Assembly (NCBI GenBank): GCA_016285245.1
Contig: JAEEQH010000020.1
Span: 1-54,123, forward strand
Source of the DNA: Prevotella sp.
GTDB taxonomy: Bacteria; Bacteroidota; Bacteroidia; Bacteroidales; Bacteroidaceae
Direction of reading: 5' to 3'
Length of the DNA: 54,123 bases
Made by a program: the position numbers and the translations under genes. The notes under the pieces were generated by a model, which was not told where the DNA came from, ran no database searches, and saw nothing but the letters and a program-made list of their open reading frames with translations. Shown here piece by piece: positions 1-5,827 of the stretch (positions are counted from its first letter, which is position 1; each line of letters begins with the position of its first letter).

Positions 1-297
1 GGTGATGATCATCTTCTTATGGAACACGTCATCAAGGTACTTCGTCACCCATTCCACCTTGTCCGACCACGCAGACGGATTCTTCCAAGGAGCTGTAGAG
101 AGGATAAACAGATCGTAATGCTTCTGCAGTTCATGCACAGCCTCGATTGCACCTGGCATCGGCTTCATCTTGGCGAATAGGCCAGGAATCTCATCCAGAC
201 GGCCTGCATACTCTTTCTTTACCTCCTCACTCACCTGGTCGAGTCCCGATTGGAAGTTCACCAGTACATTGTCCATGTCAATAAATACTCTCTTCAT
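1..297 (-). CDS. 5'(3')-deoxyribonucleotidase, NT5C type (3' end outside window)
   Basis: The first 99 codons of a HAD-superfamily nucleotidase that would remove phosphate from (deoxy)nucleoside monophosphates in the cytoplasm. Visible are motif I, IDMDNVLVNF at residues 6-15 (nucleophile and acid/base Asp), and motif II, ILSTAP near residues 70-75, followed by the PWKNPSAWSDK segment usual in this family. The gene is cut by the window edge before motifs III and IV. The start is the ATG at 297, which begins directly with the motif I strand and is preceded by a promoter at 324-358. A degenerate copy of the same fold is fused to a hydrolase at 42595-43593. Family call is firm; the exact substrate is inferred. 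Confidence 0.85.
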   Translation of the reverse strand, partial: MKRVFIDMDNVLVNFQSGLDQVSEEVKKEYAGRLDEIPGLFAKMKPMPGAIEAVHELQKHYDLFILSTAPWKNPSAWSDKVEWVTKYLDDVFHKKMIIT

Positions 298-323
298 CTT
301 TAACGTTTTTATTGGTTACGATG

Positions 324-358
324 ATAATATAGTAGCATTGGGAGAAAAATTCAAAAAA
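324..358 (-). promoter_or_regulatory. Promoter of the NT5C gene (20-bp-spacer family)
   Basis: On the minus strand a TTTTTTG (-33) and TATATTAT (-7) are separated by exactly 20 bp, followed 26 nt later by the ATG at 297. The same extended pattern TTTTTTGAATTTTT...CTATATTAT recurs at 830-863, 921-956 and 3210-3244. Confidence 0.6.
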
Positions 359-366
359 CACAGCAG

Positions 367-759
367 CTATTTTTCAATAGGCACTTCTTGCCAACTCGCA
401 AGATTAGAAATATAGCACAAGTATTCCTTTAGAATAATATAATCATCATTTCTATTAGCATTAAAAAGTGCATCTTTTAGGGCTTTTGAGAAATCTTTGT
501 ATGTAGTTTTCACCCAGACATTATTTATAGGTTGTTCATTCTCAAATGTCATGAGAATATCAATGTCGTGATGTTCCACCTTAACTTCAAATGAATTATA
601 TGTTTGGACTCGCCTCACATTAAACAAAGAACATAATAATTCTGACTTTTGTTGTTTGGTTAATGCATAGCAATCATCTGAAAATATCCAACCAATTACA
701 GCAGCATGGACTTTCTCCATGTCTGCAACCCCAATCTTATCAAAAAAACTTCCATTCAT
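367..759 (-). CDS. Degenerate PD-(D/E)XK-nuclease-like protein, 130 aa
   Basis: No family assignment is certain. The N-terminal half (EKVHAAVIGWIF near residue 15, then EVKVEHHDIDILM near residue 59) resembles the start of PDDEXK_4-type nucleases, in which an acidic helix is followed by a D-I-D core strand. The expected ENK catalytic strand is absent: after the DID strand the sequence runs NNVWVKTTY, so only a lysine could be left. The protein is less than a third of the length of the clear family member next door at 975-2312. It is A+T-rich like that neighbour and has its own promoter at 830-863. Likely an eroded paralogue or a non-catalytic partner; could be unrelated. Confidence 0.5.
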   Translation of the reverse strand: MNGSFFDKIGVADMEKVHAAVIGWIFSDDCYALTKQQKSELLCSLFNVRRVQTYNSFEVKVEHHDIDILMTFENEQPINNVWVKTTYKDFSKALKDALFNANRNDDYIILKEYLCYISNLASWQEVPIEK

Positions 760-829
760 AAATCCAATAATTCTTCTGTAAAGTTTTCATAATTCCTATA
801 TCAAATATATCTTGATCTTTTTGTCGCTA

Positions 830-863
830 CAAATATAGTTATTATCAAGGAAAAATTCAATAA
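830..863 (-). promoter_or_regulatory. Promoter of the 367-759 gene (20-bp-spacer family)
   Basis: Minus-strand TTATTG and TATATTTG with exactly 20 bp between them. The -33 flank TTGAATTTTTC is shared with the promoters at 324-358, 921-956 and 3210-3244. A second TATATTTG lies nearer the gene at about 803-810. Confidence 0.6.
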
Positions 864-920
864 TAACACGTTAAAGAATCATAAGAACACTACTATCTTC
901 GTCTTATTTGGTTTGCAATA

Positions 921-956
921 ATAATTTAGTAACTTTCCGAGTAAAATTCAAAAAAA
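921..956 (-). promoter_or_regulatory. Promoter-like element downstream of the PD-(D/E)XK gene
   Basis: Minus-strand TTTTTTG and TAAATTAT separated by exactly 20 bp. It starts just after the stop of the 975-2312 gene, but no gene follows it before the second promoter at 830-863. It may be a relic of a lost gene or a second start for the 367-759 gene. Confidence 0.4.
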
Positions 957-974
957 CAGGAGCTGCTTTTTTCA

Positions 975-2312
975 CTAAATCTTTGGGATGATCACCTTAA
1001 TGATTGGTTCTGCATACTTTTGATAGACGTCTTCTAAAAACTTTTTCTGCAACTTTACAGACATGCCAAGGAAAGTTCCATCACCAATATCTTCTCCTTT
1101 TTGAACGACGATAGTTTTTCTATATGACTTTGACTTATCACAATATACAAGCCCTATTTTACTCAATTCCTGCTCAATGCCATCAGGAACTCTTTTGCCA
1201 TAGGCCTTGAAGCTGAAAGTAAGCTCATTACTATTGCTAAGCTTTTTCAATCCCAAAGGATACCATCCAAAGTCAATACCTCTTGGCCATTTTTTGTCCC
1301 TAATAGTAATATAATAATAGGTGAAATGATGATTTATATGATACTCTTCCATCAGAGGCATCAATCCACTCGTAAAGAAATCTTTTGTCACAGTCAAGAA
1401 AGTATCCATCAACTCATCGTTCTTCGCTTCGATGAGATTCTTCAAAACATTGATTGCTTCTGATTTTAACGTATCATTATTGTCCATTACAGACAAAGAG
1501 TTATACAACTTATATAAAGAAACATTCTTCGCCATAGTGTCACCTGACAACGGGACATTTTCCTCGAACCACTTCTTAAATTCATTATTAAACTTCAGTA
1601 AATTGGGGCTACATCCTAATAGGCTTTCGAGATAATCAATATATTGAATAATTCCTGCATTAAGCACTATATCCTTCTGAGGGACCATAGGATGTATGTT
1701 GTCCTTCAGCCAATTTAAGATATGCTGGCTATATGAGCATGGGAAAAAACGAGGACCGGCAATCTGTCCATCATCACCCTCATCACAGATACCCATATCC
1801 TTCATTCTTTTTATGCTATCTTTGTCAGGATTCTCCACTCCATCCCTTGTAAGAAATACGACATAGATACGATTATCTGGAACAATATGTGCTTCTAAAA
1901 TATGGTCTATATACCTTCCTATCTGTTTCTCCTGATTCCCAGCATGGTTTATCTTGTTTTCTATAATAATAGCGAAATTATTCTTTTGGTAAATGAGCCC
2001 ATCAATCCGCCCATTATTCTTTCCTGACTCACTCTCAGTAGGAGACTCTCTCTTGAAATAAACATCTCCTTTTTCTATTTTAATATCGAATCCTGCCATT
2101 GAGATAAAGTCTTCAAGAAATACATAGCCGTATTTATTTCTGTATTCCAACAAACGCATCAACATATTTGTATGTGAATTCTCTACAATGTTCCCACATT
2201 GTTCAGCAAGCACATTAAAATTGAAACCCATCAGAAACTTATAAGAATCGGTACGTTTCTTGTAATAATCGAAAAAAGATTCTATTAATCCATTTACAGT
2301 TAATTCATTCAT
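975..2312 (-). CDS. PD-(D/E)XK nuclease superfamily protein
   Basis: A 445-aa protein with the PDDEXK_4-type core: a glutamate-rich helix near residue 45 (ENSHTNMLMRLLE), the strand NGRIDGLIY near residue 100 and the catalytic strand IIIENKINHAGNQEKQ near residue 115, so the D...ExK residues are intact. The large C-terminal half has no motif I recognise. Such proteins are common in defence and mobile regions, but whether this one cuts DNA, and which, cannot be said from sequence. It is A+T-rich compared with the housekeeping part of the window. Gene order (degenerate relative downstream, 215 bp apart) suggests duplication followed by decay of one copy. Confidence 0.75.
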   Translation of the reverse strand: MNELTVNGLIESFFDYYKKRTDSYKFLMGFNFNVLAEQCGNIVENSHTNMLMRLLEYRNKYGYVFLEDFISMAGFDIKIEKGDVYFKRESPTESESGKNNGRIDGLIYQKNNFAIIIENKINHAGNQEKQIGRYIDHILEAHIVPDNRIYVVFLTRDGVENPDKDSIKRMKDMGICDEGDDGQIAGPRFFPCSYSQHILNWLKDNIHPMVPQKDIVLNAGIIQYIDYLESLLGCSPNLLKFNNEFKKWFEENVPLSGDTMAKNVSLYKLYNSLSVMDNNDTLKSEAINVLKNLIEAKNDELMDTFLTVTKDFFTSGLMPLMEEYHINHHFTYYYITIRDKKWPRGIDFGWYPLGLKKLSNSNELTFSFKAYGKRVPDGIEQELSKIGLVYCDKSKSYRKTIVVQKGEDIGDGTFLGMSVKLQKKFLEDVYQKYAEPIIKVIIPKI

Positions 2313-2363
2313 ATGTTGTTCTACGATTCCCTATACATCGCGAGGTCTTTTTTATGTTTATTG

Positions 2364-2738
2364 TCAATGGGCACTTCTTGTACTGATTTTCTTTCCCTCC
2401 TTGTTCCATGTGAATATCCAACTGCCTTTGCGGCTGGTGATGTTGCTGTTGGAGACGCCAACGATCTCGCCAACGTTCGAAACGCTCATTGTCTTCAGCG
2501 TCTTTCCCTTGGCATTGCAGATGTAATAGAACGAATGACGCTTCGACACGAAGAAGTCACTGCCCCACCCTTTCAACTCTCCCACGCTGCTGCGCGAGAG
2601 GCCGCCAATCCGCTTGCCCTGCTCATCATAGACATAGTACCAGTTCTTCGTCTCTTCGATATACGATATCTGCTGGCAAAGTCCCCGTGTAGCTATTGCC
2701 ATCAGCAACCATAGAATTGTAAACAGCCTTTTTGTCAT
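2364..2738 (-). CDS. Small secreted protein, unknown function
   Basis: A 124-aa protein with an N-terminal hydrophobic signal (FTILWLLMAIATRGLC, residues 5-20). The Cys in LCQQ could be a lipidation or a signal peptidase I site. The mature part has repeated W/Y-rich strand pairs, WYYVYDEQGKRIGGLS and FYYICNAKGKTLKTMS, each ending in a K-x-(I/L)-x-x-(L/M)-S turn, which suggests a small beta-repeat domain similar in style to WG-type repeats. I take the ATG at 2738; an upstream in-frame TTG at 2759 would add MKLLKTL. It is driven by a strong promoter of the CTCCGTCTCGGCA family. Role unknown. Confidence 0.6.
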   Translation of the reverse strand: MTKRLFTILWLLMAIATRGLCQQISYIEETKNWYYVYDEQGKRIGGLSRSSVGELKGWGSDFFVSKRHSFYYICNAKGKTLKTMSVSNVGEIVGVSNSNITSRKGSWIFTWNKEGKKISTRSAH

Positions 2739-2774
2739 GAGTGTCTTTAGTAATTTCAAGTTTTAGATTGAGTG

Positions 2775-2879
2775 CAAAGTTACGAAAAGTCGAGAGCAGA
2801 ACAAAAGATTTTAATCTTTTTTATGCCGAGACGGAGGAGTTTCCTTGAGCAAAGCGAAAAAGTAAGCCATCTTGATGGC
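2775..2879 (-). promoter_or_regulatory. Repeated promoter unit, copy 1 (19-bp spacer, palindrome, hairpin)
   Basis: Minus strand, in order of transcription: hairpin GCCATC-TT-GATGGC (2866-2879), conserved word CTCCGTCTCGGCA (2824-2836), a perfect palindrome of 7-bp arms AAAGATT/AATCTTT (2804-2819), -33 TTTTG, exactly 19 bp, and -7 TAACTTTG (2775-2782). The same unit recurs at 28682-28765 before tdk and 45731-45795 before aroA. Confidence 0.75.
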
Positions 2880-2931
2880 AAAGACAACAAAAAAGGAAAA
2901 TCCACAAAACAATTTCGTAAAAATTATTGTT

Positions 2932-3183
2932 TCAGGCAGCAAGAGCCAGAGGCTCCTGCTGCATGGGATTAAGGTGGAAGTGCTTGGTCATTTTGTTAAG
3001 GAGAGAGGTGGTTTCGACTTCTGAGAGGTCAAAAATGGTGAGGGCATAGACCCCAAGGTTGAGTGATGGGGTAAAGAAGACTCTTTTGTTGTTCTTGCCC
3101 TGCAAGCGACCACAGGTCGAGCGGAGATACTTCTGGATTTTGTTGAAGTAGTTCTTGGAACTGGTGCGAATTGTTGTTGTCAT
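2932..3183 (-). CDS. Conserved-looking 83-aa protein, unknown
   Basis: A basic 83-residue protein starting MTTTIRTSSKNYFNKIQKYL at the ATG 3183, which has a purine-rich AAAAGAT just before it and a promoter at 3210-3244. The first half is Lys/Arg rich, followed by a predicted beta stretch (FFTPSLNLGVYALTIFDL) and a helix (SLLNKMTKHFHL). No signal peptide or membrane segment. Residues coded at 3102-3126 (CGRLQ region) match 23 of 26 bases of a sequence in the structured intergenic region at 52922-52947, so part of the coding sequence may derive from a dispersed repeat. It is divergent from the HU-like gene. Function not recognised. Confidence 0.55.
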   Translation of the reverse strand: MTTTIRTSSKNYFNKIQKYLRSTCGRLQGKNNKRVFFTPSLNLGVYALTIFDLSEVETTSLLNKMTKHFHLNPMQQEPLALAA

Positions 3184-3209
3184 ATCTTTTGAATTTTTGT
3201 TTGATGTGC

Positions 3210-3244
3210 ATAATATAGACACTTTCGCGAAAAAATTCAAAAAT
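3210..3244 (-). promoter_or_regulatory. Promoter of the 83-aa protein gene (20-bp-spacer family)
   Basis: Minus-strand TTTTTG and TATATTAT with exactly 20 bp between, in the flank pattern TTGAATTTTTTC shared with three promoters at 324-956. Confidence 0.6.
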
Positions 3245-3257
3245 CAAAGGAACTTTA

Positions 3258-3289
3258 TTTTGTTTTTTGCCTAAAAATGTGTATCTTTG
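3258..3289 (+). promoter_or_regulatory. Promoter of the HU-HIG gene
   Basis: TTTTG at 3258-3262 and TATCTTTG at 3282-3289, with the 19-bp spacing usual for the Bacteroidetes housekeeping sigma factor; the ATG follows at 3314. Confidence 0.75.
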
Positions 3290-3313
3290 TAGTCAAGAAA
3301 CAGAAGAAAAGTT

Positions 3314-3937
3314 ATGCCGAGAAAGAATAGTGGAATGTGGTACGAGGTTCACCCGACGCCAGTGAAGGGCGAGGACGGGAAGAACCTGGTGTATGTCCGT
3401 CCGAAGAGCGGGCAGAAAATGACGATGAAGGAGTTTGAGGGCTACTGCGAACGCAACTACGCCCTGCGCTATGGTGAGCTGAGCCGTGCCTTCGATGTGT
3501 TTATGCGGGCGGCGGGGGAGTTCCTGGCCAAAGGCTATCGCATAGATACGCCCATCGGCTCGTTTGCGCCCAAGTTGTCGCTGGCCAAGCAGGTGACCGA
3601 CCCCGAGCAGGTGAAAGACTGCGACGTGAGGCTGGAAGGCGTGGAGTATAACCCCGGGAAGCTCTGGTACAATTCTATCGAGAAGTGGCTCGACGGATTC
3701 CGACGCTACGATAATCCTGACACACAGGCTATTATGGCCGACAAAGAGAGGTTGGGGCAGGTCATGAGGGACTGTATGCAGAAATATCACGGTTACATTA
3801 CTGCCGGTATGTTCTCGCGGGCCTCTGGGCTGACGCTCTATTCTGCTCGCAAGCAACTGAACGAGTGGACCAAGGGCAACAACCCCAAACTGCAGATGAC
3901 GCCCCGTGGCAAGGAGCATATCTATACGGAAATATAG
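3314..3937 (+). CDS. HU-like DNA-binding protein (HU-HIG type)
   Basis: A 207-aa protein with the enlarged HU fold seen in Bacteroidales: an N-terminal beta strand (WYEVHPTPV), a helix bundle ending in AFDVFMRAAGEFLAKGYRID, and the conserved GSFAPKLS segment around residue 83. The C-terminal part (residues 140-207) contains MFSRASGLTLYSARKQLNEW, which reads like a helix-turn-helix/winged-helix segment followed by a beta wing. It should bind DNA non-specifically or semi-specifically and bend it. It stands just upstream of a 334-bp gap with large palindromes and two genes that look replicative, so it may belong to that module. Start ATG chosen from promoter spacing. Confidence 0.8.
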   Translation: MPRKNSGMWYEVHPTPVKGEDGKNLVYVRPKSGQKMTMKEFEGYCERNYALRYGELSRAFDVFMRAAGEFLAKGYRIDTPIGSFAPKLSLAKQVTDPEQVKDCDVRLEGVEYNPGKLWYNSIEKWLDGFRRYDNPDTQAIMADKERLGQVMRDCMQKYHGYITAGMFSRASGLTLYSARKQLNEWTKGNNPKLQMTPRGKEHIYTEI

Positions 3938-3967
3938 CGTTTGAAATCGGGTACAGCCGGACAGCTG

Positions 3968-4002
3968 TTTGGGTATAGGCGAATAGCCCTTTGGGTATAG
4001 GC
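3968..4002 (+). repeat. 13-bp direct repeat, period 22
   Basis: TTTGGGTATAGGC occurs at 3968-3980 and 3990-4002, exactly 22 bp apart, about two helical turns. Possible paired protein site. Confidence 0.6.
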
Positions 4003-4099
4003 ATACGACGAAAAAGTGCCACCTTTCTCCCTGATACCCTTAGTTTACCCTACGAACCTTCATGCTTTCACTTGTAAAGCATATCTTCCGGCAGGAAAC

Positions 4100-4129
4100 G
4101 GTCACGGTCACAGCTGTGACCATGTGACC
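4100..4129 (+). repeat. GGTCAC palindrome, copy 1
   Basis: GGTCAC-GGTCACAGCTGTGACC-ATGTGACC: the inner 16 bp are perfectly symmetric. Relative to copy 2 the left arm lacks two bases (AT). Confidence 0.75.
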
Positions 4130-4218
4130 GCAGAGGAAGGAATGATAATGTAATTATATGATAATACATTGATAAACAGGTACATATGGCTTAATGAAAA
4201 TCATTGGAAAGGTATAAT

Positions 4219-4250
4219 GGTCACATGGTCACAGTTGTGACCATGTGACC
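4219..4250 (+). repeat. GGTCAC palindrome, copy 2 (perfect)
   Basis: Two perfect 15-bp arms, GGTCACATGGTCACA and its complement, around a central GT. It begins 119 bp after copy 1 and ends 21 bp before the start codon at 4272, so a bound protein would overlap the start of that transcript. Each copy carries four GGTCAC half-sites. Confidence 0.8.
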
Positions 4251-4271
4251 GAAAGAACGAAAACAAGAGAT

Positions 4272-5738
4272 ATGACGAGAGAAGAAATCAAGAAAATCGT
4301 TGACGACGAGCGCGCTGAGCAGCTGACTGCCCAGCTTTGCCGGCATTGGGAAGTGGCTACACGGCGATTGGAAGTATTGGCACAGGAAGTTGAGAAGGGC
4401 ATGGACACCTGTATCGAGGCCGAGATCTATGCTGCCCTGATGCGGATGCAGAAGACGGTGATGGCCTTGATGGAACTGAACAAGATACCAACAACCTTCC
4501 TCTTCTCAGAGTATTTTGAACGCATCACCAATACCGTGAAGGACACCAGCATCCGCCGGTCGGTGATGACATTGCTAAAAAGCCTACTGGGCGAACAGTC
4601 GGCCTCACCCAGTGAGGGTAGGGTGGAGGGGGCTTCCTTCTTCGACCTGATTCTCGAATCGCTGGCACAGCATATCGCGATGTCACCCGAACAACAGGCC
4701 GCCATCCAGGAGCAGGCACCGCCCACAGAGCACATCATCGCCGTCTGCGCCCAACATCTTGATCCAAAAGACCTAATGATGGTGGCCTCGATCATTCAGG
4801 ACCTGAACACCGAAGACGACGCTGAGAGCCAGGAAGAGACCACCTACCAGCTGAAGGAGATGCGTCAGGCGATGGACGAACTGAGCAGCAAGATGGACGA
4901 GAGTCTGCAAATGATGCTGATATGGCTGATGCTGCTGATGTTGCTGCCAAGTCTGTTGGTGAGCCTCATGCAGCAGAGCCGAAGCGACAGCAAGGCGATG
5001 GCCCAGCTATTTAATAAGGTACTCATGGAGGTGCGCGAGAGCGTCAAGTGGTGGAACTATTGGAAGGTACAACGCGAGACACTCCGCGCGGTCAGCGATA
5101 GCATTTCGTGGCAGGACATCATGACGAATGAGTCTTCCAAGGAACGTGAAGAGCTGGGACGAGTGCCAGGAGGACTGTTTGCGAAGTGGACGACTTCCCC
5201 AGAAGCCTTCGAGGCCGGTTTCCTCGAGGCCCAACTCGACGACGATACTCTGCGCCATTTCATCTTCCATCTGGCCACTCTTGCGGAAATTGCCAGGGAA
5301 ATCAACCCCACAACCAAGTTTGGCAGCGAACAACTGGTGCATGATGACCTGCAGCGTGTGGGCGAAGCCGTACTGAAGGCCGCCCAAAAGCTCAGCGACT
5401 TGGTGGACAAGCCGTGGTTCCCTCACTATGAAGCGATGTGGCTGGACCTGATTCAGAACGAAACGATCTTCGCTAATCTGAAGGTGACGCGCAAGAGTCC
5501 GCACAATAACCTGTTTACTGCACGCTTTTTCTGCCATTTGGTGGGAGAAATGAAAAAAAGTAGAGTCTTCGGAAACCATTCCGACAATGATTTGGCAGAA
5601 AAGCTGACAGGGAAGAAGTCTGAGGGCACGTTTCGAAAGAATATTCAGGAAGGAATGGGCAAAGATATGGAGGACGTACAAAACGAGTTCAAGACTATCT
5701 TTCAGAAATACAAACAGTTAGCTTTCCCTAAGAGATAA
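4272..5738 (+). CDS. Unknown 488-aa protein with central hydrophobic segment
   Basis: Function not recognised. The ATG at 4272 is preceded by AAGAGA; an in-frame GTG at 4245 lies inside the palindrome and is less likely. The N-terminal 210 residues are helical and acidic; a Leu/Met-rich hydrophobic stretch (about residues 214-233) could span a membrane or be a buried helix. The C-terminal 100 residues include a segment with ARFFCHLVGEMKKS and NDLAEKLTGKKSEGTFRKNI, which looks like a helix-turn-helix-type region. Bases about 4605-4640 code SPSEGRVEGAS from a G-rich repeat-like sequence, perhaps an in-frame repeat insertion. It lies 89 bp before the BT4734/DUF3987 gene and is probably cotranscribed, suggesting a role in the same replication or mobility module. 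Confidence 0.6.
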   Translation: MTREEIKKIVDDERAEQLTAQLCRHWEVATRRLEVLAQEVEKGMDTCIEAEIYAALMRMQKTVMALMELNKIPTTFLFSEYFERITNTVKDTSIRRSVMTLLKSLLGEQSASPSEGRVEGASFFDLILESLAQHIAMSPEQQAAIQEQAPPTEHIIAVCAQHLDPKDLMMVASIIQDLNTEDDAESQEETTYQLKEMRQAMDELSSKMDESLQMMLIWLMLLMLLPSLLVSLMQQSRSDSKAMAQLFNKVLMEVRESVKWWNYWKVQRETLRAVSDSISWQDIMTNESSKEREELGRVPGGLFAKWTTSPEAFEAGFLEAQLDDDTLRHFIFHLATLAEIAREINPTTKFGSEQLVHDDLQRVGEAVLKAAQKLSDLVDKPWFPHYEAMWLDLIQNETIFANLKVTRKSPHNNLFTARFFCHLVGEMKKSRVFGNHSDNDLAEKLTGKKSEGTFRKNIQEGMGKDMEDVQNEFKTIFQKYKQLAFPKR

Positions 5739-5827
5739 CGGGATAAAGTTGCACTTTCTTTTTTCATATCCCACTTTGAAGGTGCAACCTCCCTTGTGAC
5801 CTTTGCAACACTAAATACAGAAACTGT

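Larger units (their letters stand above)
3938..4271 (+). other. Gene-free gap with direct repeats and two large palindromes
   Basis: The 334 bases between the HU-HIG gene and the 488-aa gene hold a 13-bp direct repeat (3968-4002), two related GGTCAC palindromes (4100-4129 and 4219-4250) and, between them, an A+T-rich stretch (about 4141-4200). I see no TAnnTTTG promoter and no credible open reading frame. Confidence 0.7.

Noticed and set aside
2366..2390. Shared sequence AATGGGCACTTCTTG / AATAGGCACTTCTTG at 373-390 and 2366-2383 as element ends
   Set aside because: The match is only about 16 of 18 bp, is read in different frames at two gene ends, and no matching partner borders were found.
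2313..2714. Plus-strand 133-codon frame opposite the secreted protein gene
   Set aside because: The minus-strand gene has a signal peptide, repeat-like protein pattern and a strong promoter; the plus frame has none.
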